Notes under the pieces: generated by a model
What the model was told of the DNA's origin: nothing
Seen by the model: only the letters and a program-made list of their open reading frames with translations
The model's database searches: none
Shown here: in pieces, positions 17,864-27,628 of the stretch
How the letters are laid out: the number at the start of each line of letters is the position of its first letter
How positions within the stretch are numbered: the first letter of the stretch is position 1
Assembly (NCBI RefSeq): GCF_000374165.1
Contig: NZ_KB893670.1
Location: 279,718-343,717 of the forward strand
Direction: 5' to 3'
Source: Parafrankia elaeagni
Lineage (GTDB): Bacteria > Actinomycetota > Actinomycetes > Frankiales > Frankiaceae
Length of the DNA: 64,000 nucleotides
Program-made: the position numbers and the translations under genes

Positions 17864-17914
17864 CCGGCCGGCTCCGCACGCCGATCGGCTCCGCACGCCG
17901 GCCGGCTCCGCACG
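17864..17914. repeat. 17-bp tandem repeat, three copies
   Basis: CCGGCCGGCTCCGCACG occurs at 17864-17880, with two changes at 17881-17897, and again at 17898-17914. It lies just past the stop of the DUF4232 lipoprotein gene and upstream of the WS/DGAT gene. The unit is not a multiple of three, consistent with a non-coding position. Confidence 0.8.
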
Positions 17915-17923
17915 CCGGCCGGG

Positions 17924-18553
17924 TCAGGCAGCCGAGAAGGTGGTCACGGTCAGCTGGTGGACCGCCGGGTCGCGGCAGGTCCGCACCCCGTCGGCCACCG
18001 GCGCCAGCACACTGGCCCGGTCGTCCGGCGGGTAGACCCGAAGGCTCGTCCCACGCACCGTCTGATCAGTGCTCTCGCACCCCGGCAGCAGCCCGGGCTG
18101 CGTGATGGCCAGCGTCGCGGTCGCCCGGCCACCCGGTGCCAGCGTCACGGGTTCACCCGCCGGCCCGGTCCGGTCGGCCGGTGCCCCGATCTGCCGACCC
18201 GCGTCGTCCACGACCGAGACACCGGGGTACCCGGTGATCGTGCAGGGCGTCGAGCCGCTGTTGGTGAGCACGAGGTGCCCGTACACGTGGCCCGCCGCGC
18301 CTTCGAGATCCGCCACGACCGCGGTGAGGCCGGACGCCGCACAGGTGGGTGGGCCGTCCTTCACGTCGGTCACCTCCGTGGTCGCCGGGCCGCCCGCGGC
18401 CGGCCGGGACGGCGCGCTCGCCCCCGCGGTGACCGGGGCGGGCTCGACGGCCTGGTCAGCCGCGTCCTCTCCGCCGCATCCGGTGAGCAGCACCGCGAGT
18501 GACGTCGCGGCAGCCAGGAGAAGGGGGCCGGATCTGCTTCGAGTGGTGCGCAT
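17924..18553 (-). CDS. DUF4232 domain lipoprotein
   Basis: 209 residues from ATG at complement 18553. A basic signal peptide ends in lipobox LLTGC with Cys at position 26, so the mature protein is predicted to be lipid-anchored outside. A short disordered linker leads to a DUF4232 beta-sandwich (~residues 68-209): HLVLTNSGSTPCTITGYPGVS is the family core, and Cys residues are positioned for one or two disulfides. Function of the family is unknown. Confidence 0.85.
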   Translation of the reverse strand: MRTTRSRSGPLLLAAATSLAVLLTGCGGEDAADQAVEPAPVTAGASAPSRPAAGGPATTEVTDVKDGPPTCAASGLTAVVADLEGAAGHVYGHLVLTNSGSTPCTITGYPGVSVVDDAGRQIGAPADRTGPAGEPVTLAPGGRATATLAITQPGLLPGCESTDQTVRGTSLRVYPPDDRASVLAPVADGVRTCRDPAVHQLTVTTFSAA

Positions 18554-18726
18554 GCAGACCTGCCTACCCCGCGGCCGTGCCCGGTGACCACCGGACGGGC
18601 CGGTATGACCCCCTTCGGGCTCCCCGGTCGCGCAGCGCCGCACCCGGCACCCGGCCCGGCACCCGACGCCCGACGGGGCACCCGGCACCCGGCATTACGT
18701 GACCGGCCAGGTTCGGCCAGGTTCGG

Positions 18727-19611
18727 TCAGGACGTCCTCACACCCGGCCGGCGCGGAGACGGCAGGTCCGGCTCGGGCTGAGCCGCGGCACCGGTGGTCC
18801 GGCGCCGGTACGCGGACGGCTTCTCACCGCAGTGCTGGGCGAACGCCCGCGCGAACGCGCTCGGGTTCTCGAAGCCCACCGCGGTGGAGACCTCCAGCAC
18901 CGACATCGCCGGGTTGGCGAGCAGTGCCATGGCGCGCAGCAGCCGTGCCTGCAGGAGGTACTCCCGCCAGGACATGCCCAGTGTGGTCTGGAACTGGCGG
19001 CGCAGCGTCCGCTCGGAGACCCCGACCGCCCGACCGACCTCCCCGACCGAGACGGCGTCGAGATGCGCCTGGGTGTAGGCGATCGCCGCCGCCACCACCG
19101 GGTCGGACGAGGTCGGCAGGCTCAGCGGGGCCTCGTGTTCCAGCGCCTCGGCGACCAGGTGGCCGAGCGTCCGGAAGAAGCCGTTGGAGACCGCGTCGCC
19201 GCCGGGCCGCGCGATCGGCCAGCGCACCGCGTAGATCATCATCTCCCGGATCAGTGGCGGCACCGCCAGGATGCTGGCGCGGGCGTCCGAACGGGGGATG
19301 ATGCCGGGGTCGAACAGCACCGCGATCGTGCGGGCCCCGGGGTTGAGCGTGGCCTGGTGCTCGAGGCCGGCGGGGATCCAGGCGGCCTGCTGGGGCGGGA
19401 GCAGGTAGTGGGCGCTCGCCGTCTCCACCTCGACCACACCGGCCATGGCGTACTCGATCTGGTGCAGGTTGTGGGAGTGCCACCCGGTGACCATTCCCGC
19501 ACCCTCGTGCAGGTAGCTGCCGCCGAGCGCGGTGCCGCCGCGGCGCATGTCCACCAGGCCGACCCTGACCGTTTCTGCCGGTCTCTCGGTCAGATGAGCA
19601 GATGCGGCCAT
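18727..19611 (-). CDS. AraC family transcriptional regulator
   Basis: 294 residues. An N-terminal cupin (WHSHNLHQIEYAMAG, then LPPQQAAWIPAGLEH) is followed by a C-terminal double helix-turn-helix (~residues 180-275): VSVGEVGRAVGVSERTLRRQF for the first, and NPAMSVLEVSTAVGFENPSAFARAF for the second. Proteins of this layout respond to small ligands. The gene is divergent from a TetR gene with a gap of only 73 bp, so the two may share control sites. Its target genes are not evident. Confidence 0.92.
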   Translation of the reverse strand: MAASAHLTERPAETVRVGLVDMRRGGTALGGSYLHEGAGMVTGWHSHNLHQIEYAMAGVVEVETASAHYLLPPQQAAWIPAGLEHQATLNPGARTIAVLFDPGIIPRSDARASILAVPPLIREMMIYAVRWPIARPGGDAVSNGFFRTLGHLVAEALEHEAPLSLPTSSDPVVAAAIAYTQAHLDAVSVGEVGRAVGVSERTLRRQFQTTLGMSWREYLLQARLLRAMALLANPAMSVLEVSTAVGFENPSAFARAFAQHCGEKPSAYRRRTTGAAAQPEPDLPSPRRPGVRTS

Positions 19612-19684
19612 CTTGTCAGGGTAACGGAGCCACGCACCGGCCGGGCGGCTTCCACGCGGCGCGTGACCGTCCCGCGACTATGCT

Positions 19685-20368
19685 GTGCGGGTGCCGAGCT
19701 CCTCGCCTCCAGGAACCGGGGAGGCCAGCGCCGCCGGCACGGCCCCGGCCCGCCGTCTCGGCGGGGAGGACTCGAAGACCCGCGCGGCGCTGCTCGACGC
19801 CACCGCGCAGATCATGCTGGACGAGGGGTACGCGGCGGTCAGCTCACGCCGGGTGGCCGCCCGGGCGTCCATCAAACCGGCCCTCGTGCACTACTACTTC
19901 CGCTCGATGGACGACCTCTTCCTCGCCGTCTTCCGCCGTGGCGCCGAGGCGAACCTGGCCCGCCTGCAGCGCGCGCTGAGCTCACCGCGCTGCCTGCGGG
20001 CGCTGTGGGCGATCGACGTCGACCCGCGCGGGACGGCGATGATGGTCGAGTTCATGGCGCTGGCCAACCACCGCAAGACCATCCGGGCGGAGATCGCCGC
20101 CTACGCCGAGCGGTTCCGCGAGGCGGAGCGGGCCGCTCTCGCCATCGTCCTGGCGGCCCGCGGCGTCGATCCCGTCCAGCTCCCACCGGTGGTCGCGACG
20201 GTTCTGATGTCGAGCATCTCGCGCGTGCTGGTCATGGAGAGCGCGCTGGGGCTCTCCACGGGGCATCAGGAGACCCTGGAGGTGGTGGAGCGCTGGCTGG
20301 ACGCTCTCGAACCCGCGGATCCCGGCGAGCCGGCCGGGCCCGCGGGGCCCGGATCCCCGCGCGGCTGA
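19685..20368 (+). CDS. TetR family transcriptional regulator
   Basis: 227 residues from GTG 19685 (GTG 19691 also possible). A disordered ~35-residue lead is followed by TetR helices: TRAALLDATAQIMLDEGYAAV, then SRRVAARASIKPALVHYYFRS as recognition unit. The remaining helical domain (~90-205) is an uncharacterised ligand domain. Its last ~100 bp overlap antisense with the 3' end of the convergent GT-C gene. Target unknown. Confidence 0.9.
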   Translation: MRVPSSSPPGTGEASAAGTAPARRLGGEDSKTRAALLDATAQIMLDEGYAAVSSRRVAARASIKPALVHYYFRSMDDLFLAVFRRGAEANLARLQRALSSPRCLRALWAIDVDPRGTAMMVEFMALANHRKTIRAEIAAYAERFREAERAALAIVLAARGVDPVQLPPVVATVLMSSISRVLVMESALGLSTGHQETLEVVERWLDALEPADPGEPAGPAGPGSPRG

Positions 20369-21969
20369 CCCGGCTCGACCTGACCCGGCTCGACCTGACC
20401 CAGATTCCCCCGACCGGGTCCAGCCTGGACGGGTATGGCCGGGTCGGGTGCAGCCGGGCCTGGGCCGGGGCGGAGTCCGCGGCCGAGTCCACGGCCGAAG
20501 CGGAGCGCGCCGGCCGCGGCGAGGGCGGCGGCGGCCCCGAGGAACGGGAACGCCGGCGGCACGTACCGGTAGTCGAAGCCGGCGGTGGCCGGCGGCAGGA
20601 GCAGCGCCAGCAGCGCGACCGCGGCCAGCAGCAGGAGCGGGGCACGCAGCGCCCGGTCGCGGACGGACAGCAGCGCGCCGGCCAGCGCGGCCGCCAGCAG
20701 CAGGCCGATGGCCGGCGCGGGCACCCGCACGTCGCGCTGGTAGGAGACCAGCCACCGGGCAGCCGGGTCGTGCGCCGTGGTGGTGAATTCCCCCCGCTCG
20801 TAGGCGCGCAGGTCGGCCACCTGACGGTCGGTCCTGCCCGTGATGGGGACCATCGCTCCGGCGAAGGAGTAGCGCTCGGCCACCATCCGGCTCGGGTAGT
20901 CGTCCAGGCGGGAGCGGAACGTCCGGCGGAAGTCGTGGGCGACGGTGCGCAGGTAGTCGCCCGGCTGCCGGGTGATTGCGAGAACCGCGAACTCCCGCGC
21001 CAGCTTCTCCTTCTCCGGGGCGAACGTGAACCCGGGAATGTTCTCCGGGTCGTACGTGTACCCGGGAATGCCGAACAGCGGCGATTCGCCGTGCCAGATG
21101 TAGTCGGACGGGACCTGCAGGGAGTCCACCGGTCCGGTCGGGCAGAGGATCCGCAGCCGCTCCGGCGGGTTGAGCACCGCGCAGTCCGCGAAGGTCGCCG
21201 TCCGGGAGTACAGGAAGATTCCGGTGCTGCCGGAGACCGCGAACGTTCCGTGCTCGGCCTGATGCCAGCCGCAGTAGGCGGCCACCGGGATCGCGAGGGC
21301 GGCGGCGAAGACACCCGCCGACCGCCACCCGGGCCATCTGACCAGCAGCCACAGACCAGCCACGGCCGCCAGCGGCAGCCCGACGGATCTGGTCACCGAC
21401 GCGGCGCTCAGGAACAGGCCGGCACCGAGCGCGCCGAGGACACCGACCCGCCGGTTCCAGAGCAGGCAGATCACGGCACCGACCAACAGCGCGGTGAACA
21501 GCGTCTCGGACAGGACCATATGTTCCAGCGCGATCTGGTAGGCGTCGAGCAGCTGCGGGGCGGCGCCGGCCGCGGCGAGCCACGCGGGCGTCCCCAGCCG
21601 CAGCAGCAGGACGTAGATCGCGACGCCGACGGCGAGCCCGACGAGGTGCTGCACGAGCACCACCAGCTCGAAACTGTGAAAGGGCAGCAGGAGCCGCAGG
21701 AAGAAGCTGTAACCCGAAGGCCGGACCACATACGGCTCAGGCCGCAGGGTGACGCCGATGTAGTCGTAACTGTCGTTGAACCACAGCGCCGGCCGGTACC
21801 CGGCGACCGCTACCAGACGGACGGCGAGGCCCGCCGCGAGCAGCACCAGAAAAGGGATGTGCCACCAGCCACCGGTGCGGTGCCACGCGACCCGTACCGC
21901 CGCCCCGCGCCGCGGGGCACGATGCCTCGCGGGCAGTACGAGAACCTGGCCCGACACCGTCCGGAGCAT
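20266..21969 (-). CDS. GT-C type polyprenyl-linked glycosyltransferase
   Basis: 567 residues from ATG at complement 21969 (the frame continues upstream). About ten membrane helices are visible. The first external loop carries an NDSYDYIG acidic motif, as expected for the metal-binding Asp of GT-C enzymes that take sugars from polyprenyl phosphate. A large external loop (~residues 250-400) contains IWHGESPLFGIPGYTYDPENI. The C-terminal ~80 residues are Gly/Pro-rich with short repeats and overlap the convergent TetR gene by 103 bp. It probably glycosylates lipids, proteins or a polymer outside the membrane. Acceptor unknown. Confidence 0.78.
   Translation of the reverse strand: MLRTVSGQVLVLPARHRAPRRGAAVRVAWHRTGGWWHIPFLVLLAAGLAVRLVAVAGYRPALWFNDSYDYIGVTLRPEPYVVRPSGYSFFLRLLLPFHSFELVVLVQHLVGLAVGVAIYVLLLRLGTPAWLAAAGAAPQLLDAYQIALEHMVLSETLFTALLVGAVICLLWNRRVGVLGALGAGLFLSAASVTRSVGLPLAAVAGLWLLVRWPGWRSAGVFAAALAIPVAAYCGWHQAEHGTFAVSGSTGIFLYSRTATFADCAVLNPPERLRILCPTGPVDSLQVPSDYIWHGESPLFGIPGYTYDPENIPGFTFAPEKEKLAREFAVLAITRQPGDYLRTVAHDFRRTFRSRLDDYPSRMVAERYSFAGAMVPITGRTDRQVADLRAYERGEFTTTAHDPAARWLVSYQRDVRVPAPAIGLLLAAALAGALLSVRDRALRAPLLLLAAVALLALLLPPATAGFDYRYVPPAFPFLGAAAALAAAGALRFGRGLGRGLRPGPGPAAPDPAIPVQAGPGRGNLGQVEPGQVEPGQPRGDPGPAGPAGSPGSAGSRASSQRSTTSRVS
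20371..20400. repeat. 15-bp tandem repeat at GT-C 3' end
   Basis: CGGCTCGACCTGACC is duplicated at 20371-20385 and 20386-20400. On the minus strand it encodes GQVEP-type repeats in the tail of the GT-C protein; it lies just after the TetR stop. Confidence 0.8.
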
Positions 21970-22254
21970 AGCGACGGCCGACAACCCAGGCAAATCACTC
22001 AGCTCAACCGAACGTGCACCCAGGCGGGTGCCGACACCCCGTTCCGCACAGCAGTGACTACAGCAGGACATGGCCCGCGCCGCCGGGCCGCGTCGGCGGG
22101 CCGGCGGAACCGACGAGGACGCCCAGCTCCGAGGCCGCGGGGTTGCGCCCGGCGCGCCAGCGGGTGCCCGGGCTCGTCGCCGACAGACGTACCACCGCCG
22201 GTATGCCGGTATCAGGTGTCGGGGGCTGCCTGTTCCCGGATCCTCGCGAGGGCG

Positions 22255-24789
22255 TCAGCCGGCTGTGGCGCCGGCCAGGGGCGGCAGCTCGACGCTCCAC
22301 ACCGCCGCCTTCCAGGTTTCCGGCTCGTCACCCGAAACACCGCCGGCGGCAAGCACCTCGTTTCCGGCGTCCACAGTGCCGAACAGGGTCACCGTCCCCG
22401 AGAGGTCCCCGTCCACCTCGGCCCGGTACCCCTCCCATCGGGTTGTTCCGGTGTCACTGACGCTGACCAGCGGAATCGGTCCGTCGACGTCCACGCTGAT
22501 GCTGCCGACGGCGAGCACCCGGCCGTCAGCCAGCCGGGCGAGGCCGTGCACGAGGGCACCCCTGGGCAGTTCGGAGGTCGCTCTACGCCAGTCCGTCCCG
22601 TCGCCGGACCATCGCAGCCGGGTGATGCTGCGGCCCGCCTCCGGCTCCGTCCCGGCGCCGAGCAGGCGCCCGCCGGGCAGCCCGACGATCCTGGCGACGT
22701 GCTGTTCGCTGGGGCCGTCCAGCCCGCTCACGGGCAGCTGCTCCCAGGCCGCGCCGCCGTCGGTGGAGCGCCAGAACCGTTCGGTCTCCCGGGGGCCGGT
22801 CCCATGCCCGACAGCCAGCAGCGCACCGTCGCCGGTGATGACGACCTCGCCGAGTTCCCCCACCGGACCGGCGGCGGGAGCGGACCAGGTTCCCCGTACG
22901 GGCTGCCATCGTTCCCCGTCCGGGGAGGTCCACACGGCGGCAACCGGCGCGGCCCGCTCCGGCTCAGGCTCCTTCGGGGCCGGGGCGGGGGCGGGGGCCG
23001 AGCCGACAGACACGAAACCGGACCCGGGCAGGAAGGTCACCGCGGCCATCGCGCCGCCGCCACCACCGTTCGTCACCGGCGTGGGCGCCCAGGGCGAGCC
23101 GCCGACCGATCGCCAGGCGACCGGCTCGGTAAGCCCGCCGCCGCTGAACCGCCGTCCGACCGCCACCCGGATCCCGTCGGGAGAGACGGCGACGTCCTCG
23201 GCTCGGGCGCCTGTGCCACCGTCCAGCGCCTGCTCGCCGAGCTGGGCCACCCCCCGAGGGCTCGCGGCGGAACCGGCCTGCCCGTCGAGCGGAACCGTGC
23301 TGACACCGTCCGAAGCCGCCGGATGATCGTTCCCGTGCAGTGCCAGCCCCATGAGCGCCGCCACCACGGCGACGGCGGCGGCGAGCAGCACCACCAGGAC
23401 GGGTGAACGCAGACCCGCCCGCGGCCGCGCTCCCGGGGTCACGCCGGTTTCGATGACCAGGAGCTCACCCGTGCCGGACGCCACCGGTGCCGCGACCGGC
23501 CGTGCGGAAAGCGGCCGTGCGGGAACCTCAGACACGCGCCGGGCGAGCACCGGCGTGGGCTCGTCCGCCGGCGTGGCCGACGGATCGAGCCGCCGGGTCA
23601 TTTTCCCGGGATCCGGACCCAGCCCGGCCAGCGGGTGCCCGGCCGGGGCCTCCACCGTGGGATCGTCCGTGGACGGCGCCTCCCGAGGAGCGCCCGTTGC
23701 GGGCGCATCCACGGAGAACTCGTCCGCCAACGGTTCGCCCGGCGAAGGACGGTCGGTCACGGGCTCGTCCGCCGCCGGCCCGGCTGGACCAGACGGGCGG
23801 GGACGGGCGACGTTCTGCCGCAGAGTGCGGGATACCGACTCGGTGTCGGGCACCGACCCGCCGGTGGAGGGCGTCTTCGCGGCGCCGTCGGAGCCCACGC
23901 CGCGGGCCAGGTCGAGGAGTTCGCGGTCGACGCGCACCATCGGCCCCGACCGCTCGAGCCAGTCGGGACCGAACACCGTGCACGCGCCCACGGCGAGGGC
24001 GGTGGCGAAGTCGCGGGCGACCGCGAAACGGTCCTCCAGCCGGGGGGCCAGGGCGCGGACGACGAGGTCGGCCAGCTGCGGCGCCATCCCCGCGGGCGGG
24101 CGCGGTGGCGCGGACCGCTGCAGCCGCCACAGCTCCAGCGGCGGCAGGGACGGGCCGAACGGCGGGGTGCCGCACAGCAGCCGGTACAGCACCACCCCCA
24201 GCGCGTACAGGTCGGTGCCCGGGCCGACCCGGGCACCACCGAACTGCTCCGGCGCCATGTAGCCGGGGGTGCCCGCGATCGTCGTCACCGACGTCCCGGG
24301 CGGGTGGAAGAACTTGCTGATGCCGAAGTCGACGAGTTTCAACGTCCCGTCCGCCGCGAACATCATGTTGGTCGGTTTGACATCCCGGTGCAGCACGCCG
24401 GCCCGGTGGGCGGCGTCCAGCGCGTCGGCGGCCGCGAGCACCAGCGCGCACGCCTCGGCGGCCGGGACGGGCGGCCTCGGCTGCGCCAGCCGGGCCGCCA
24501 GCGTGTCGCCCGGCAGGGATTCCATGACCAGCAGGGAGAGCTCGTCCTGCTCGACGTAGTCGTAGATCCGCACGATGTGCGGATGATCCAGGCCGGCGAG
24601 GACGTCCGCCTCGTGACGGAAGCCCGCCCGGTCCGCCCGCGCGGACACGGTGAGGACCTTGACCGCCGCGCGCCGTCTGATGTGCCGGTGGCTCGCGGCG
24701 AGCACCAGGCCGCTGGAGCCCCGCCCGAGCGGCTCCTCGATCTCGTAGCCGGGCAGCGCGGCCTGGATCTGGGCCCGTTCGAACAGCAT
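22255..24789 (-). CDS. Transmembrane Ser/Thr protein kinase
   Basis: 844 residues. An active PknB-type kinase domain (~15-275) with GRGSSGLV loop, AAVKVL lysine, HRDVKPTN catalytic loop (~132), VDFGIS and GTPGYMAPEQ. A Pro/Asp-rich linker (~285-455) leads to one membrane helix (~459-483). The external ~360 residues are beta-rich with recurring VWTSPDGERW / RSTDGGAAW / RWSGDGTDW motifs, like Asp-box propeller blades, so probably a sensing beta-propeller. Last gene of the MoxR-DUF58-transglutaminase-PKD operon; its start is six bases after the PKD stop. It probably senses the cell envelope or the PKD partner. Confidence 0.93.
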   Translation of the reverse strand: MLFERAQIQAALPGYEIEEPLGRGSSGLVLAASHRHIRRRAAVKVLTVSARADRAGFRHEADVLAGLDHPHIVRIYDYVEQDELSLLVMESLPGDTLAARLAQPRPPVPAAEACALVLAAADALDAAHRAGVLHRDVKPTNMMFAADGTLKLVDFGISKFFHPPGTSVTTIAGTPGYMAPEQFGGARVGPGTDLYALGVVLYRLLCGTPPFGPSLPPLELWRLQRSAPPRPPAGMAPQLADLVVRALAPRLEDRFAVARDFATALAVGACTVFGPDWLERSGPMVRVDRELLDLARGVGSDGAAKTPSTGGSVPDTESVSRTLRQNVARPRPSGPAGPAADEPVTDRPSPGEPLADEFSVDAPATGAPREAPSTDDPTVEAPAGHPLAGLGPDPGKMTRRLDPSATPADEPTPVLARRVSEVPARPLSARPVAAPVASGTGELLVIETGVTPGARPRAGLRSPVLVVLLAAAVAVVAALMGLALHGNDHPAASDGVSTVPLDGQAGSAASPRGVAQLGEQALDGGTGARAEDVAVSPDGIRVAVGRRFSGGGLTEPVAWRSVGGSPWAPTPVTNGGGGGAMAAVTFLPGSGFVSVGSAPAPAPAPKEPEPERAAPVAAVWTSPDGERWQPVRGTWSAPAAGPVGELGEVVITGDGALLAVGHGTGPRETERFWRSTDGGAAWEQLPVSGLDGPSEQHVARIVGLPGGRLLGAGTEPEAGRSITRLRWSGDGTDWRRATSELPRGALVHGLARLADGRVLAVGSISVDVDGPIPLVSVSDTGTTRWEGYRAEVDGDLSGTVTLFGTVDAGNEVLAAGGVSGDEPETWKAAVWSVELPPLAGATAG

Positions 24790-24795
24790 CGCGGG

Positions 24796-27627
24796 CTACT
24801 GGCCGAGGTCGATGGACTGCGGGCTGTTCGTCGCGTCGCTGGTGACGGTCACCACCGCTGACGTGCTGCCCGCCGGCAGCGTGGCACCGAAGGTGCACGT
24901 GTGGTCAGGGATCAGGCGTGTTCCCGAGCATCCCCCGTCCACCGGGCCGCTGATCGAACTGATGACGATGGGATCCACCCCGCCCCTGATCGTCACTTCG
25001 TACCGGGTTCCGGCGACGGAGGTGGACACGAGGGTCTTGGACAGCGACATCTCGGCATCCCGGGCACGGACGAGCATGTCGACGCTGGCCGTGTCCCGCA
25101 GCCCGTTCTGGTCGATGACGGTGACCGTGCCGACGAAGTCGCCGCCCTCGCCGTACATGTAGTAGCCGCTGACCGGGTCCGGCTGCGGGCCCTCCACATG
25201 GCCGTCGTCGAAGTCGAAGGTGTACGACACGATCGGCGAGGAGCCCGGCGCCGAGGCCGAGGCGTCGAGCGCCCGGCTGTAGGTGCCGCCCTGGCCGCCG
25301 GCGGGCGGGGTGATGAGTGCCAGAGCGGCCCGGGGCCCGACCATCGCGCTCGGCACGGTCACGCTGCCGTTCGCGGTGGACTCCCGACCCTCGCCATCAC
25401 TCACCGTGACCGTCACCGCGTAGGTGCCGCCCGCGCTGACTGCGATCCGGGCCGTCGAGGACGCCTGCGGCCCCACGGTCTGGCCGGTGCTGAAGGTGAA
25501 CCTGTAGGTGGCGATCGGGGTGGAGCCGGCGGTGGAGGCGGACGCGTCGGCGACGATCTCGGTCGGCGCCGACGTCCCGGCAGCGCTCACGCCGAGCTGC
25601 GCGTCCGGCCCGGTGGGAGCCACCTCGTTGACCTGGACGCGCTCTGTGACGGCGGCCCGCCGACCGGCGGCGTCGGTCACCGTGAGGGTGACCGTGAAGA
25701 TCCCCGGCCGGGTGTAGGTGTGGGTCGCGCCGGGCCCGGGCTGCGTCATCCCGTCACCGAAGTCGATCGAGTGGCTGGCGATCGGGCCGCCGTCCGCGGT
25801 GGACGCCGAGCCGTCGGCCGTCACGGTCAGCGGAGAGCCTCCGCTTCTCGGGTCGACGGTGAGCCGAGGCACGGGATCCTGCCCGGGCTCCCCCGGCTCC
25901 GGGTCGTCGCGGCTGACGGGGATGGTGGCGACGGCGGTGACGGACCGGCCGTCGGCGAGGGATGCATCGGCCGTCACGACGAAGCTGCCGGGTGCCGCCC
26001 AGGCATGGTTCGCGCGGCCGCCGGCGAGGGTGGCGCCGTCGCCGTCGCCGAAGCTCCAGGTCACGCTGTCCACACCGGTGTTGTCGGCCATGGTGGCCCG
26101 GAGGACGACGGCCTCGCCGACCGAAGGGGCGGTCTCACTGGCGGCGATCTGCAGCAGGTTCCGCTGGTCTCCTGTCTGGTCATCTGTCTGGTCACCGGGA
26201 CCGCCGGGGACACCGGGGCCGGACGGCGGCGGGGTCCCCGGCTGCCCGGGTGGACGTCGAGGAGCCGGGTCCGGACCGGGAGGTGGTGTGGTGTCTCCGG
26301 GATCCGGGCCGGGGGACGCCACAGGCGGGGTCCGCTCGGTCGAGGGACCGGCTGGCGGGGTCGTCGGCGGCTCGCCCCCGGCGCCCGCACCGCTCCCGGT
26401 GCCCGTACCGGTGCCTCCGCCAGCCCCGGCCCCGGCGGTGCCGCCGGTGCCGCCGGTGCCTCGGGCGTCCGCAGCGTCCGCAGCGTCCGCGGCGAGGTAC
26501 TTGCGCACGGCCGCCGTCGACCCGTCCGGACGGATCAGACCCGCCTCGTCGCTGGACGGATCATTGAAGAAGACGAAGCCGCCCTGGGAGGCGAGCGTGA
26601 ACCGGCGGCGTTCGGGGAGCACCTCGGGCGCGGCGAGGAGCTCGGCGGTTGTCAGGTCCACGATGTGCACCTGGCCTGAGGTGTAGTCCGGGACGAGGGC
26701 CCGCCCGGCCGCGGTCAGCGGCGCCCCGAGGTCGTGGCTCGCCGCGTGGAGGTCGACGACCGACTGGCAGCGCCCACTGTCCAGATCCGCGATCATCAGG
26801 ACGCCGCGGCTGCCGATCGCCGCGAGGACCCGGGGCTCCTGCGGGTCTCCGGCAACGCGGGCCGTGGTGTCGCCGGGCGCGACGTCCAGGCAGGTGGACG
26901 TCCCGATCGCACCATCGGCGGTGATGGGTGCCACCCGGCGCCCGCCGAGGTCGACCAGGGTGGGACGCCCGTCGACGAGGACCAGCCGGGTGTGCTCGGG
27001 GTCGACCGCGGCCCGGTGCTCCCGGCGGGTCGTCCCGTCGAACCAGACCAGGTCGCCGGTGATGCCGTCGATCACCCACAGCCAGCCGCGCTCGTCCACG
27101 ACGCCGCTGTCCGGCCCGATCCGGGCGGCCAGTGACTGCCGGCCACGCACCCGCATGGTCTGCGGGTCGAGCGTGGTGACGATGCCCGAGCGACCGCTGA
27201 CCAGGTAGAGCGCGTGCGCACCGGCGAAAAGCTGGTCCGGGTCGCCGGGCTCGGCCACTCCCTCCCGACCGGTCCAGGCATAGGTGGCGCCGCTGACCCG
27301 GCCGACGACGCCGGCCGCGCTGTCGGTGACGTACGCGTCGAGCTCCGACTGGGTGGCGGCCAGTGTCCCCGGCGGCAGGTTCGGAGCACCCACCGTGACC
27401 TGCGTGACGATCTTCTCCGAGACGCCGTCGACGAGCGCTACCTGCCCGACGGCGTCCGACACCAGCCAGGCCTTGCCGTCGCTGAAACTGACCGCCCGCT
27501 GGCGCGGCCCGGTCGCGGTGCCGGCGACGATCAGCCCGCTCAGCAGCAGCGCGACCGCCACGCCGATCTCCAGCCGCCGGGCCCCGGCCCGACGTCGCGG
27601 TCGCCCGGTGGGTGCGGTGCCAGCCAT
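24796..27627 (-). CDS. Surface protein, beta-propeller plus PKD repeats
   Basis: 943 residues from ATG at complement 27627, with AAGGGGG six bases upstream and one base after the previous stop (TGACATG). A single N-terminal helix (~residues 20-38) anchors or exports it. Residues ~45-390 look like a quinoprotein/NHL-like beta-propeller (AWLVSDAVGQVALVDG, VWFDGTT, GQVHIVDLTTAELL). A Gly/Thr/Pro linker (~390-490) follows, then four or so PKD-like Ig domains (~495-860) with WSFGDGDG, IDFGDGMTQPG and FDFDDGH signatures. The C-terminal ~80 residues have four Cys. No catalytic motif. It likely binds surface glycan or protein ligands and is co-made with the kinase. Confidence 0.85.
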   Translation of the reverse strand: MAGTAPTGRPRRRAGARRLEIGVAVALLLSGLIVAGTATGPRQRAVSFSDGKAWLVSDAVGQVALVDGVSEKIVTQVTVGAPNLPPGTLAATQSELDAYVTDSAAGVVGRVSGATYAWTGREGVAEPGDPDQLFAGAHALYLVSGRSGIVTTLDPQTMRVRGRQSLAARIGPDSGVVDERGWLWVIDGITGDLVWFDGTTRREHRAAVDPEHTRLVLVDGRPTLVDLGGRRVAPITADGAIGTSTCLDVAPGDTTARVAGDPQEPRVLAAIGSRGVLMIADLDSGRCQSVVDLHAASHDLGAPLTAAGRALVPDYTSGQVHIVDLTTAELLAAPEVLPERRRFTLASQGGFVFFNDPSSDEAGLIRPDGSTAAVRKYLAADAADAADARGTGGTGGTAGAGAGGGTGTGTGSGAGAGGEPPTTPPAGPSTERTPPVASPGPDPGDTTPPPGPDPAPRRPPGQPGTPPPSGPGVPGGPGDQTDDQTGDQRNLLQIAASETAPSVGEAVVLRATMADNTGVDSVTWSFGDGDGATLAGGRANHAWAAPGSFVVTADASLADGRSVTAVATIPVSRDDPEPGEPGQDPVPRLTVDPRSGGSPLTVTADGSASTADGGPIASHSIDFGDGMTQPGPGATHTYTRPGIFTVTLTVTDAAGRRAAVTERVQVNEVAPTGPDAQLGVSAAGTSAPTEIVADASASTAGSTPIATYRFTFSTGQTVGPQASSTARIAVSAGGTYAVTVTVSDGEGRESTANGSVTVPSAMVGPRAALALITPPAGGQGGTYSRALDASASAPGSSPIVSYTFDFDDGHVEGPQPDPVSGYYMYGEGGDFVGTVTVIDQNGLRDTASVDMLVRARDAEMSLSKTLVSTSVAGTRYEVTIRGGVDPIVISSISGPVDGGCSGTRLIPDHTCTFGATLPAGSTSAVVTVTSDATNSPQSIDLGQ

Positions 27628-27628
27628 G

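Noticed and set aside
18832-23406. 1524-residue plus-strand open frame
   Set aside because: Antisense to AraC, GT-C and kinase genes; Arg/Gly/Pro-rich composition typical of GC-bias shadow frames.
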